Made by a program: the position numbers and the translations under genes. The notes under the pieces are model-generated. The model searched no databases. It saw nothing but the letters and a program-made list of their open reading frames with translations, and was not told where the DNA came from. A stretch of 36,395 nt of DNA from an uncultured Alistipes sp. (GTDB taxonomy: Bacteria; Bacteroidota; Bacteroidia; Bacteroidales; Rikenellaceae): positions 1-36,395 of the forward strand of contig CASDZK010000064.1 of the NCBI GenBank assembly GCA_949286165.1, given 5' to 3'. Within the stretch, counting starts at the first letter, position 1; every line of letters starts with the position of its first letter. Shown in pieces: positions 16,156-23,746 of the stretch.

Positions 16156-16924
16156 AGCGGGGGATTTTACGCCTGAGATCGGAATCGTCCTCGGTTCCGG
16201 ATTAGGTTCGTTCGCCGATTCACTGAACATCGTCTGCGCCATTCCGTACGCCGAAATCGACCGGTTTCCCGTATCGACCGTGCCCGGCCATTCCGGTCGC
16301 CTGATTTTCGGGACGCTGGCCGGGAAAAACGTCGTGGCCATGCAGGGACGGTTCCATTATTACGAAGGCTATTCCCCGGTCGAAGTGGTATTGCCGGTCA
16401 GAGTCATGCGGCTGCTGGGCGTAAAAACGCTGTTCTTGTCGAATGCGGCCGGTGGCCTGAACGAAACATTCGATGTAGGGGACATCATGGCGATTACCGA
16501 TCATATCTGCTTCATACCTAATCCGTTGGTCGGCCCGAATCCGGAAACCTTCGGTCCCCGTTTTCCCGAAATGGGACAGGCTTATTCGCCCCGGCTGCTC
16601 CGGCTGGCGGAAACCGTTTCCGACGAATACCGGCTGAATCTCCGGAAAGGATGTTACGTCGCCGTTACCGGTCCGTCGTACGAAACGCCGGCGGAAGTCG
16701 GTTTCTACCGGCAAATCGGCGGGGATGCCGTCGGCATGTCCACGGCGCCGGAAGTCATCGCGGCGGTCCATGCAGGCATGGAAGTTTTCGCCCTGTCCGT
16801 CATCACGAACCGGGCCGCCGGGAAAAACTCGGTTCCTCCTTCGCATGAGGAAGTCATGCGGGAGGGAAAAAAAGCCGAAGGAAAAATGTGCCGTCTGCTG
16901 ACGGAAATAATTAAAAGGTCATAA
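16112..16924 (+). CDS. Purine nucleoside phosphorylase (trimeric, class II type)
   Basis: 270 residues, the length of trimeric PNPs. It phosphorolyses inosine and guanosine to the base and ribose-1-phosphate. The sequence shows GIVLGSGLG (phosphate-binding), VPGHSGRL, MQGRFHYYEGY, LSNAAGGLN, VTGPSYETPAEV and GGDAVGMSTAPEVIAA, with VITNRAAG near the C-terminus. Bacillus PunA and human PNP belong to this family. The ATG at 16112 lies inside lpxK, a 44-nt overlap in another frame, suggesting translational coupling. The SGNH hydrolase follows after 10 nt. Confidence 0.94.
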   Translation: MLRRINDTLCSIRNKAGDFTPEIGIVLGSGLGSFADSLNIVCAIPYAEIDRFPVSTVPGHSGRLIFGTLAGKNVVAMQGRFHYYEGYSPVEVVLPVRVMRLLGVKTLFLSNAAGGLNETFDVGDIMAITDHICFIPNPLVGPNPETFGPRFPEMGQAYSPRLLRLAETVSDEYRLNLRKGCYVAVTGPSYETPAEVGFYRQIGGDAVGMSTAPEVIAAVHAGMEVFALSVITNRAAGKNSVPPSHEEVMREGKKAEGKMCRLLTEIIKRS

Positions 16925-16934
16925 TTCCTAAACC

Positions 16935-17717
16935 ATGAACAACCTAAAAAACGTGTTATTGATCCTGCTCGCCGTATGGACGGTCGGCCCGGGATTCGCC
17001 AGAGACAGGTCACTTGCCCGAGGCAATAAACTAAATATCGTATTCATCGGCAACAGCATTACGCAAGGGGTCATCATCGACGACCCGGAAAAAGCGCCGC
17101 CCGCACAAGCCGCCAAAGCCCTGGAAGGCAGGAAAGGCATTCTGTGCGTAGATTTTTACAACAACGGTGTCAGCGGTTCCACTACGGTAGATCATCTGCC
17201 CCAAACGGGAACATTGTTTTCCCGGGCCGTCGAAGCGGCCGACCGGTTCGCTGTGGACCAAGGGGCCCTGCTCGTTTTTTCTGTCAAGTTAGGAACGAAC
17301 GACAGCGCTTCGGAAGGCCCCAACGGTTCCCCCGTAAGTCCGGCGCAATACCGGAAAAACCTGAAAACGATCATCGACTCGCTGCTGTCCCGCTATCCTC
17401 GGGCATACGTCGTATTGCACCATCCCGTATGGTACAGCCCTTCCACGTATAACGGAGCGCGGTATCTTCAGGAAGGTCTCGACCGGCTTTGCTCCTATAT
17501 CCCCGAAATCGACGCGTTAGTCAGAGAATATCGGAAAAATTCGCAAGCGGTATTTGTCGGCGATACGGCCGGATTCGACTATTTCCGGGAACATCACAAA
17601 ACCGACATGTGGGAAGAAAACGGCCAAGTGGGCGTATTCTACCTGCATCCCAACGTAAAAGGCGCGGAAGCGTTGGGCCGTCTCTGGGCGGAAGCGATTT
17701 ATAAGGCGATCCGCTGA
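16935..17717 (+). CDS. Secreted SGNH/GDSL-type hydrolase
   Basis: 260 residues with an N-terminal signal peptide (MNNLKNVLLILLAVWTVG, cleavage near GFA) and no lipobox. The four SGNH blocks are present: block I FIGNSITQG with the nucleophile Ser, block II NNGVSGST with Gly, block III LGTNDSA with Asn, and block V YLHPNVKG with His (here Leu-His-Pro in place of Asp-x-x-His). Family members are esterases acting on acetylated sugars, lipids or peptidoglycan; the substrate is unknown. A sialate O-acetylesterase or acetylxylan esterase role is possible. It is probably co-transcribed with the phosphorylase and ended by the hairpin at 17833-17873. Confidence 0.86.
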   Translation: MNNLKNVLLILLAVWTVGPGFARDRSLARGNKLNIVFIGNSITQGVIIDDPEKAPPAQAAKALEGRKGILCVDFYNNGVSGSTTVDHLPQTGTLFSRAVEAADRFAVDQGALLVFSVKLGTNDSASEGPNGSPVSPAQYRKNLKTIIDSLLSRYPRAYVVLHHPVWYSPSTYNGARYLQEGLDRLCSYIPEIDALVREYRKNSQAVFVGDTAGFDYFREHHKTDMWEENGQVGVFYLHPNVKGAEALGRLWAEAIYKAIR

Positions 17718-17832
17718 ACAGATACCCCCAAACACAGACAACCCATGTCATCCGCATTACCGCTTTTTTGCAGCAAAAGTCCAGCTATACCCTATTTTTG
17801 AAAAACAAAACCTTGCATTTTCCAAAAATAAG

Positions 17833-17873
17833 AAACGGAGCAACCCATTATTTTGAGGCCGCTCCGTTTTTTT
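17833..17873 (+). terminator. Rho-independent terminator after the SGNH hydrolase gene
   Basis: AAACGGAGC and GCTCCGTTT form a 9-bp stem around a 19-nt loop, followed by a run of T. The complement also ends in a T-rich stretch, so it may serve the opposing LRR lipoprotein gene. Confidence 0.7.
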
Positions 17874-17891
17874 ACGTTACAACAAAACCGG

Positions 17892-19172
17892 TCATTCGGT
17901 AAATCCATACCCCGGTTGTTGCGGAACAATATTGACCAACGGTTGCCAATCAAGCCAGTAAGCGTTATTTTTATAGGTTTCGGGAATTTCCCCCGTCAAA
18001 CGATTGCCGTTCACGAACAAAAGCCGCAACGAAGGCATGGCTCCTATGCTCTCTGGCAGTCCTCCTGTCAGGTTATTATCACTTAACCCCAACGCGTACA
18101 GATAAGGCATGGCACTGATGGAAGCCGGAATTTCGCCTTCCAACTGGTTATCGTTCAAATAGAGTCGGTTCAGTTTGACAAGATTCCCTATATTTTGCGG
18201 AATCCCCCCCGTCAAGGCGTTTTCATGCAAGTAAAGATATTCCAGATAAATGCAATCGGCAATGTTTTGCGGAATAGGCCCCGATAGCTGGTTCCGGTCC
18301 AACCATAAAATACGGAGATAGTCGAGTTCTGTCAATTCCGGCGGAATGGTTCCGATAAGGTTGTTATCGCTCAATCGCAACTCGGTCACGCGTTTTCCCG
18401 ATACCGTTTCTTCCACCGTCACACCGTACCACTCTTCCACCGGTTTGGCCGTATCCCATTTTTCGGTCCAACCGGTTCCTCCCGTAGCATTATACAATGC
18501 CAACAAAGCCTGTTTGTCCGTTTCCAGGCTGCCTACTCCAAATTGATACAGGAAAAGCGTATCGGCCACATCGGCCTCCTGTTGTTTGAAAACAAGCTCG
18601 GCCAACCGATAATTAATTCCGGTATTGGGTTGAATTTCAAGAATAACCGTTTCATCGGTCATCGCATAAGTAGAGATACGATCGATCCAGTCATATTCTT
18701 CGAGATTCACGATTTCAAAAGGTTGGTTAGACGATACCTTGATTTCGTAAGTGGCGCCGATATTCGGAATCTGGTCGATGCTTTCCGGCGACAAGGTAAC
18801 CTGCAACGGTTCAGCTTCCTGCGTCACGGTAATTACCTCCTGCTCGTTTTCGGAATCCAACACGTAATGAACCGTTATTTCGGACGAACGAGATTCCAAT
18901 GCGGTATTCTGAGCAATAGCTATTTCGACAACCGCAACCGAATCCCCTTCCAAGGTAAGCGGTTTACACCATTCGTCGGTATAAGTAATATTCCAGTCAA
19001 TGTTCGTATAAATCTTAAAAGAAACGGTATCCACTCCGGACGTCGCCTGAATCGAATGGGTGGTTACCGAAAGATTAGGTTCCTCTTCGGTAGTACTGTT
19101 TTCATCCTTCTTACAACCGAAAATGACCAGAACAAACAATAACGGCCACAAAAATACGGTCTGTGTTTTCAT
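17892..19172 (-). CDS. Surface lipoprotein with two BACON domains and leucine-rich repeats
   Basis: 426 residues. A lipoprotein signal ends FVLVIFGC, followed by KKDENSTTEEEP, an acidic stretch typical of surface-exported Bacteroidota lipoproteins. Two BACON-type beta-sandwich domains (about 35-120 and 122-215) lead to an LRR domain (about 225-400) with plant-type repeats such as LRLSDNNLIGTIPPEL and LYLHENALTGGIPQNI, about seven in all. LRR N-cap motif ALLALYNATGGTGW precedes them. Such proteins bind protein or glycan ligands; no catalytic residues are visible. ATG 19172 is chosen over 19196, which overlaps argF'. It sits 10 nt after argF', probably its operon partner. Confidence 0.88.
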   Translation of the reverse strand: MKTQTVFLWPLLFVLVIFGCKKDENSTTEEEPNLSVTTHSIQATSGVDTVSFKIYTNIDWNITYTDEWCKPLTLEGDSVAVVEIAIAQNTALESRSSEITVHYVLDSENEQEVITVTQEAEPLQVTLSPESIDQIPNIGATYEIKVSSNQPFEIVNLEEYDWIDRISTYAMTDETVILEIQPNTGINYRLAELVFKQQEADVADTLFLYQFGVGSLETDKQALLALYNATGGTGWTEKWDTAKPVEEWYGVTVEETVSGKRVTELRLSDNNLIGTIPPELTELDYLRILWLDRNQLSGPIPQNIADCIYLEYLYLHENALTGGIPQNIGNLVKLNRLYLNDNQLEGEIPASISAMPYLYALGLSDNNLTGGLPESIGAMPSLRLLFVNGNRLTGEIPETYKNNAYWLDWQPLVNIVPQQPGYGFTE

Positions 19173-19182
19173 GTGATTTAGT

Positions 19183-20136
19183 TTACAACGATTCAAGTAT
19201 TTTCTTCAATACGGTCTGTGCCGATATCTCCCGGTTGGCGGCTTCGGGAATGACCAATGAATTTTCCGATTCGATCACGTCGTCCGTAACGATCATGTTC
19301 CGTCTTACCGGCAGACAATGCATAAAATAAGCGTTGTTCGTCAATTTCATCTTACGTTCGTCCACCGTCCAGCTCATATCCTTCGAAAGCACTTTGCCGT
19401 AATCGGCCTCATTGTAAGCCGACCAGTTTTTGGCATAAATGAAGTCGGCCCCTTCGAAAGCCTTGTCCTGGTCGTATTCCACCCGTGCGTTTCCCACGAA
19501 AACGGGGTCTAATTCATACCCTTTGGGATGAGTAATGACAAATTCGTAATCGGTAGCATTCATCCATTCGGCGAAAGAGTTGGGAACAGCCTGTGGCAAA
19601 GCTTTGGGATGAGGCGCCCACGACATGACCACTTTAGGCCTGTCCGTCTTCTTATACTCTTCGATGGTAATGAGATCGGCAAAACTCTGCAACGGATGGC
19701 GGGTTGCCGATTCCATGCTGATAACCGGACGCGACGAATAACGAATGAACTGGTTCAGAATCTTTTCCTCGTAATCATCCGTCCGCTTTTCAAACCGGGC
19801 GAACGAACGAACGCCGATAACGTCGCAATAGCAGGACATGACCGGAATGGCCTCCAGCAAATGTTCGGGCTTATCCCCGTCCATAACTACGCCCCGTTCC
19901 GTTTCGAGTTTCCATGCGCCCTGGTTCACATCCAACACCATGACATTCATGCCGAGATTCATGGCCGCTTTCTGCGTACTGAGCCGCGTACGCAGACTGG
20001 AATTGAAAAAAATCATCATCAGGGTCTTGTTTTTCCCCAGTTCGCAATATTTATATTTGTCGGCCTTAATATCGAAAGCTTCCCGCAAAGCGAGTTGCAA
20101 ATCGCCGAGATCGTGTACGTTGGTAAAATGACGCAT
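19183..20136 (-). CDS. argF': N-succinylornithine carbamoyltransferase
   Basis: 317 residues, matching Bacteroides ArgF'. It carbamoylates N-succinyl-L-ornithine in the Bacteroidota arginine route. The carbamoyl phosphate motif is FFNSSLRTR (about 43-51); MHCLPVRRN lies near the C-terminus. Proline 90 in DGDKPEHLLEA is the residue reported to distinguish succinylornithine from acetylornithine enzymes (Glu in the latter), so the succinyl substrate is favoured. ATG 20136 is chosen because the frame's upstream ATG (20163) falls on the promoter -7 element. Other arginine genes are not in the window. No ARG box was recognised. Confidence 0.93.
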   Translation of the reverse strand: MRHFTNVHDLGDLQLALREAFDIKADKYKYCELGKNKTLMMIFFNSSLRTRLSTQKAAMNLGMNVMVLDVNQGAWKLETERGVVMDGDKPEHLLEAIPVMSCYCDVIGVRSFARFEKRTDDYEEKILNQFIRYSSRPVISMESATRHPLQSFADLITIEEYKKTDRPKVVMSWAPHPKALPQAVPNSFAEWMNATDYEFVITHPKGYELDPVFVGNARVEYDQDKAFEGADFIYAKNWSAYNEADYGKVLSKDMSWTVDERKMKLTNNAYFMHCLPVRRNMIVTDDVIESENSLVIPEAANREISAQTVLKKILESL

Positions 20137-20162
20137 GGCTATCCAAAATAAATTAAACGCCA

Positions 20163-20170
20163 CAAATATA
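20163..20170 (-). promoter_or_regulatory. -7 element (TATATTTG) for argF'
   Basis: On the complement TATATTTG matches TAnnTTTG, 27 nt upstream of ATG 20136. It excludes the in-frame ATG at 20163 as the start. No exact -33 TTTG is present. Confidence 0.6.
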
Positions 20171-20199
20171 ATATATTAAATGATATTACGGAAGCGAAA

Positions 20200-20250
20200 A
20201 CAAAGAAACCTTCCGCCGGTTGCCGGAACGGACGGCAACACGGCGGAAGG
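20200..20250 (-). terminator. Strong terminator after the GYF-CD225 gene
   Basis: CCTTCCGCCG-GTTGCC (20209-20224) pairs with GGCAACACGGCGGAAGG (20234-20250), 16 bp with a one-base bulge. On the complement it is followed by TTTCTTTGTTTT. It separates the GYF-CD225 gene from argF'. Confidence 0.8.
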
Positions 20251-20282
20251 GCGTAAAGAAGGATAAAAATGGAGGTTGTATA

Positions 20283-20843
20283 TTAAATATTTTCATTGAA
20301 GAACCATACGGTATCGCGGGCGGCCGGCACCAAAAGGGCGACCAACACGTAAATCAGCCAGGCAATGACCGCGAGCAACAAACCCCATTTGGTCCATTGC
20401 TTGGCCCGATTGGAGGCATCCAGCGCTTCGGCATAACGCATGCCGCTCCACAAAGCCTGAACGCGCGACGCATAGATAATCCCGCCTATCCCTAACGGAA
20501 GGCAACAAAACAGCGTGACCAAAATAGATTCGAACAACCACGTTTTGGGCATATCGGCTTTCGACGGAGCCGTATGGCTGTCCTTGCAGGCCGGAGGCGT
20601 ACAGCGGGGCGCCTCGTATTTGTATCCCAGTTCGGAAGCGTAATGATGTTTGGTCATGGATTCCACGCCGGATTCTTTTAAAAAAGGGTGTAACTGCGGA
20701 ACGGTATCGGCTTTGACCCAATCGGGTAGTCCTTCGTACCACACAAGAGTATTCGGCGCAATACCGTGAGTCTGAAAATACGACAACAAGACCGGCCCCT
20801 GCGTATTTTCACTCTTATCGATGAAAAAATAAAAGATTTTCAT
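20283..20843 (-). CDS. GYF_2 domain plus CD225/dispanin-like membrane protein
   Basis: 186 residues. Residues 1-50 form a GYF_2-like domain (YFFIDKSENTQGPV, then TLVWYEGLPDWVKA). A Cys/His/Pro linker (about 60-100) includes CTPPACKDSH. The C-terminal part has two hydrophobic segments: about 103-125, with LFCCLPLGIGGIIYA resembling the CD225 intramembrane helix and its Cys pair, and about 153-172, with the Ala-Lys rich loop between them. GYF_2 plus CD225 is a known architecture in Bacteroidota; its function is not established, and membrane organisation or secretion roles are guesses. It ends at a strong terminator (20200-20250), and its upstream gap shows no clear consensus promoter. Confidence 0.82.
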   Translation of the reverse strand: MKIFYFFIDKSENTQGPVLLSYFQTHGIAPNTLVWYEGLPDWVKADTVPQLHPFLKESGVESMTKHHYASELGYKYEAPRCTPPACKDSHTAPSKADMPKTWLFESILVTLFCCLPLGIGGIIYASRVQALWSGMRYAEALDASNRAKQWTKWGLLLAVIAWLIYVLVALLVPAARDTVWFFNENI

Positions 20844-21015
20844 AACCTGTAAATGATAAAGATTCGTTCGTAATCCTTATCAATTACTAAGCCAAACAAA
20901 CAATAAACCCGTAAAAAACGGGAAAAAGAAAAAGACGAAACATCTTCGACCGTTTTTAGGACCGGTCATCGAAACAAATTTCATTGCACTCGGCTTATCG
21001 AAACGGTTAACTTTT

Positions 21016-21792
21016 CTATCCGGTTACCTTATCGAACATTTTTTTCCAGAAACCGCTTCCTTCCAAACGGACCAGCTTTTCCGCAAACCATTCCTGCGGC
21101 AAATACCGTTCAGCAGCACGATAATAACGAACGGCCCGATCGATGTCCGGACCCTCCACAGCAAACCGCACCCCTACCCGCCGACCGGTCTCCGCGAAAT
21201 AATCGGTCACGGCCCGGGACATGACCGCTATGTCAAAATCGGAACCGTAATCCCTCCGGTTGCAAAGGAATCCGGCCCCCGCCCGCATGACGGACATAGC
21301 GACATTCCGGATATCCTCCTCATCCGTTAACAGCGTATTGTCCACCGTTACCTTCAACAAAGCATCTTCGCCAACCTCTTCCTGCATCAAAGCGATTTCA
21401 CTCTCCGCCTCTTCCCTCGCCAAAGATACCACTTCACCCATATCCATAGCGATTTCAATTTCGTCGGCTCCGTTTTCCATCGCCATAGCGCATTCCAATA
21501 ATTTGACTTCGAGATAGGTATGGGAAACCGGATATCCGCCGACCAGCGCGGAAATAGCAATCTCTTCGTTTTTCAACGCAATGCCCGCATTCTCTATGAA
21601 CGACGGAAATACCGTAATGGCGGCAATCGCCGTTTCCGCTCCGGACAACCGTGCAGTTGCGGAAGCGATGGAGCGGTGGTTGTCAGTAGCGGTTGCAAAC
21701 CGTACTTCTGTAACCGACAGACAGCGTTTCAACTGTTCGATCGGATAAACACCGGACTGCGGCATTTCGGCAGGAATCGTATCGTTTTTCAT
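21016..21792 (-). CDS. DeoC-like protein lacking both active-site lysines
   Basis: 258 residues aligning along their length with deoxyribose-phosphate aldolases: VFPSFIENAGIAL, LVGGYPVSHTYLEVKLLE, GADEIEIAMDMGE, LLKVTVDNTLLTDE and the C-terminal VGVRFAVEGPDI. In true DeoC the Schiff-base lysine lies in DFIKTSTG; here that stretch reads GFLCNRRD, so Lys becomes Cys177. The second lysine (GxKxxGG) is Arg209. Glycines of the phosphate-binding loop are partly lost too. It probably does not catalyse the aldol reaction and may be a ligand-binding or repurposed barrel. The frame is intact and it has a perfect promoter (21845-21875, complement), so it is not an obvious pseudogene. Confidence 0.8.
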   Translation of the reverse strand: MKNDTIPAEMPQSGVYPIEQLKRCLSVTEVRFATATDNHRSIASATARLSGAETAIAAITVFPSFIENAGIALKNEEIAISALVGGYPVSHTYLEVKLLECAMAMENGADEIEIAMDMGEVVSLAREEAESEIALMQEEVGEDALLKVTVDNTLLTDEEDIRNVAMSVMRAGAGFLCNRRDYGSDFDIAVMSRAVTDYFAETGRRVGVRFAVEGPDIDRAVRYYRAAERYLPQEWFAEKLVRLEGSGFWKKMFDKVTG

Positions 21793-21844
21793 CGTATCGG
21801 CAGGTTTGCGGGGAAACGCGGTTCGCGGCCTCCCCGATTCGGAA

Positions 21845-21875
21845 CAAAAATAAGAAACAGTTTTGAATTTTCAAA
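21845..21875 (-). promoter_or_regulatory. Promoter TTTG-N19-TATTTTTG for the DeoC-like gene
   Basis: On the complement TTTG (21875-21872), 19 nt, and TATTTTTG (21852-21845) match the Bacteroidota consensus. The predicted leader is about 45 nt. Confidence 0.8.
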
Positions 21876-21944
21876 TCGTCCGGAACAGAAGAAAAATCGC
21901 CGGAAAAAGCGGAATGGAACGGAAATTCTTTTTGCCGGAATATT

Positions 21945-21975
21945 TTTGGAGGAACGGATTTTTATATTACCTTTG
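21945..21975 (+). promoter_or_regulatory. Promoter TTTG-N19-TACCTTTG for the tRNA-Ser genes
   Basis: TTTG at 21945-21948, 19 nt, then TACCTTTG at 21968-21975 is a perfect consensus match. It lies directly before the first tRNA at 21981. Confidence 0.88.
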
Positions 21976-21980
21976 TCGCC

Positions 21981-22068
21981 GGAGAGATGGCAGAGTGGTC
22001 GAATGCGGCGGTCTTGAAAACCGTTGTAGCGCAAGCTACCGGGGGTTCGAATCCCTCTCTCTCCGCCA
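21981..22068 (+). tRNA. tRNA-Ser (anticodon UGA)
   Basis: GGAGAGA and TCTCTCC form the 7-bp acceptor stem. The anticodon loop CTTGAAA gives UGA between stems GCGGT and ACCGT. A long variable arm (TGTAGC/GCAAGCTACC) and TTCGAAT T-loop are present, as in serine class II tRNAs. CCA is encoded (22066-22068). It decodes UCA, and by wobble other UCN codons. Confidence 0.96.
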
Positions 22069-22094
22069 GGCAACCACGGCTCGGTTGCCTTTTC
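22068..22094 (+). terminator. Hairpin between the two tRNA-Ser genes
   Basis: AGGCAACC and GGTTGCCT form an 8-bp stem with a 7-nt loop starting at the last base of the encoded CCA, followed by TTTCG. It may be a partial terminator or a processing signal. Confidence 0.5.
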
Positions 22095-22153
22095 GTTTAC
22101 GAAAACCAAATGGCGGAGAGTTTTTCGATGACAAAGCCGTTTTTCAATCATCC

Positions 22154-22241
22154 GGAGAGATGCAGGAGTGGCTTAACTGGCACGCCTGGAAAGCGTGTAA
22201 ACGCCTAAAGCGTTTCGGGGGTTCGAATCCCCCTCTCTCCG
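22154..22241 (+). tRNA. tRNA-Ser (anticodon GGA)
   Basis: The acceptor stem is GGAGAGA/TCTCTCC. The anticodon loop CTGGAAA between CACGC and GCGTG gives GGA. A long variable arm and GTTCGAATC T-loop confirm serine type. CCA is not encoded (G then CAAAA), unlike the upstream tRNA. It decodes UCC/UCU. No separate consensus promoter was seen, so it probably depends on read-through from the first tRNA promoter. Confidence 0.95.
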
Positions 22242-22242
22242 C

Positions 22243-22282
22243 AAAAGGTCCTTGTTACCCATTGCAAGGACCTTTTATTTTT
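22243..22282 (+). terminator. Terminator of the tRNA-Ser operon
   Basis: AAAAGGTCCTTG and CAAGGACCTTTT form a perfect 12-bp stem with a 10-nt loop, followed by ATTTTT, immediately after the second tRNA. Confidence 0.9.
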
Positions 22283-22344
22283 ACAAAATGGGAATCCACG
22301 ACACCTTTTCAAAGTTTCCGGAAAATCCCAAAATATCGAATGAC

Positions 22345-22680
22345 ATGAAACTATCCACACGCCTGAAATACGTTCTCGCTACACTGCTTATGGGAACCGC
22401 CGCGGTCTTCGACCACGTCTGGACCGGTTGGCTGCCCAACGATTATCCCTATGCCGTCTGGATATATCACGCTCTGTTGGTTCCGACAGGATTTTGTCTG
22501 GCTGTGAGTTTAGGAATGAGTACAGGTAACCCCGAACGCAGCGTTTATGCCGTTACCGCCGGAGTCATAGCAACGCTATTATTATCCATACTTCCCGACA
22601 TAAACATGGGTATTATTTTAAATCGTTTCGTACCGCTCGTTTCTGGCGCCTTTATCCAATGGTTAATCGTGCGTAAATAA
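22345..22680 (+). CDS. Small membrane protein of unknown function (four TM segments)
   Basis: 111 residues. Four hydrophobic segments are visible: YVLATLLMGTAAVFDHVW, IYHALLVPTGFCLAVSLGM, VTAGVIATLLLSILPDIN and VPLVSGAFIQWLIV. A short basic N-terminus (MKLSTRLK) suggests N-in topology. No family was recognised. ATG 22345 gives the cleanest start; ATG 22288 would add 19 residues and begin just after the tRNA terminator. No consensus promoter was seen. The 3' end converges with the Ig-like lipoprotein gene, with 22 nt between stops. Confidence 0.62.
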   Translation: MKLSTRLKYVLATLLMGTAAVFDHVWTGWLPNDYPYAVWIYHALLVPTGFCLAVSLGMSTGNPERSVYAVTAGVIATLLLSILPDINMGIILNRFVPLVSGAFIQWLIVRK

Positions 22681-22702
22681 CAGGTTAGAAAAACGGAATT
22701 GC

Positions 22703-23596
22703 CTACTCCCCGACAAGGCATTTCCTGACATCTGTTTCTCCAAGGCTGTCCAAAACGAACTCCGCCATAGCGAAATACCGGGTTCGGCCACCGCTGAAAA
22801 AAAAAGGTTTTACAACCCGATACCGACCGGGCGGGAAAGCGTAAAGCCGTTTCGGGAGAAAATGCTTCCATCCCGATAAGGTATCCCCGGGGGTAAGCAT
22901 GACAGCTACGGAATGTATGACACTTGCATAGGAAATTTTCAGCCATTTTCCATCTTCATATCGACAGAAGGAACAATCCGTATAGTCTCCGAAAACAAGT
23001 TCCCGATCGCTTTTATTCCGTAAGGTAACAAGAACGGCATCCTTTTCCACAGACACAACTTTCATATCCACAAACAGAGTATTGGCCACCCTATTGTCCG
23101 GAACCAGTTCCATACGGTTCCAGTCAATCTTACCGGGTCTGGCTTCGGCCTCGCACCGGAGTTCGAACGTCTGCCAGGGAACGGAAAGGACCTTAACGGT
23201 TTTACCGATACGGCAAAGACCTAACGGCGCATATCCCAAATCCCGTTCCAATCGGAAAAACGACGTGTCGGTCTTGCCGGGCGGCAAAAAAACCCACGCC
23301 GTGTCCTTTTCCCTGACAGGCACGGTTTTCCAGCGGTTCCCGACCCATTGTTCGAACCGGTATCCGGAACGGCAAGCCACCGGCAAACGGCTACGGTTCT
23401 CCAATACAACGAAAGAAACCGAATCGTACCGCAATACGGCCCGCATCCGGACGGAATCGGGCACGACCGTATCCACCCCAGACAATATTTCCGCCGGAAC
23501 CGCCGGACAACCCGGTTCCCTTCCGGGAGCGCTTCCGCAACCGGCAATGAACGACCCAACGAATATTCCAAAAACAGACAGATTCCGAATCATCAT
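22703..23596 (-). CDS. Lipoprotein with two Ig-like (Big_14-type) domains
   Basis: 297 residues. A lipoprotein signal ends GSFIAGC (Cys20), followed by GSAPGREPGC without an acidic run, so the protein may stay periplasmic. Two similar halves (about 45-135 and 170-290) each carry the pattern of a beta-sandwich: a Val/Leu-rich strand with NRS or NKSD, a short FEQWVGNRWKTV or CRYEDGKWLKI strand, a PPGKTDT or TPGDTLS turn, and in the second half LYAFPPGRYRVVK. This resembles the bacterial immunoglobulin-like domain found in Gram-positive and Bacteroidota lipoproteins. No enzymatic motif is present. Its function is unknown. Confidence 0.75.
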   Translation of the reverse strand: MMIRNLSVFGIFVGSFIAGCGSAPGREPGCPAVPAEILSGVDTVVPDSVRMRAVLRYDSVSFVVLENRSRLPVACRSGYRFEQWVGNRWKTVPVREKDTAWVFLPPGKTDTSFFRLERDLGYAPLGLCRIGKTVKVLSVPWQTFELRCEAEARPGKIDWNRMELVPDNRVANTLFVDMKVVSVEKDAVLVTLRNKSDRELVFGDYTDCSFCRYEDGKWLKISYASVIHSVAVMLTPGDTLSGWKHFLPKRLYAFPPGRYRVVKPFFFSGGRTRYFAMAEFVLDSLGETDVRKCLVGE

Positions 23597-23616
23597 AACA
23601 TAACTGGCAAACTTTT

Positions 23617-23624
23617 CAAAAATA
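23617..23624 (-). promoter_or_regulatory. -7 element (TATTTTTG) for the Ig-like lipoprotein gene
   Basis: On the complement TATTTTTG fits TAnnTTTG, about 21 nt before ATG 23596. No clear -33 TTTG. Confidence 0.55.
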
Positions 23625-23642
23625 CGTTTTAAAGTTATCTAA

Positions 23643-23700
23643 AAAATCTTCATCCGCTACGTTACTGCGTTCCAAAGATTCGCACATGAAGCCTTTTAAA
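23643..23700. repeat. Dispersed intergenic repeat, copy 2 (internally shortened)
   Basis: It shares CTTCATCCGCTACGTTACTG, GTTCCAAAG and ATGAAGCCTTTTAAAC with copies 1 and 3 but lacks the middle (from about the CACATACGTC segment to the CAAAGCCT segment). It lies between divergent genes. Confidence 0.6.
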
Positions 23701-23746
23701 CACTTGCCGGTAAAATATATAAGAAGTGTCCTATTTTGAACCCTTA

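Noticed and set aside
22068..22153. tRNA-associated integration site (att) of a genomic island
   Set aside because: No integrase gene and no repeat of the tRNA 3' end were seen nearby; the near-identity of the two tRNA 3' ends is normal for serine isoacceptors.
21863..22348. ORFs running through the two tRNA genes
   Set aside because: The tRNA-Ser structures and the terminator explain the sequence; the peptides are artefacts.
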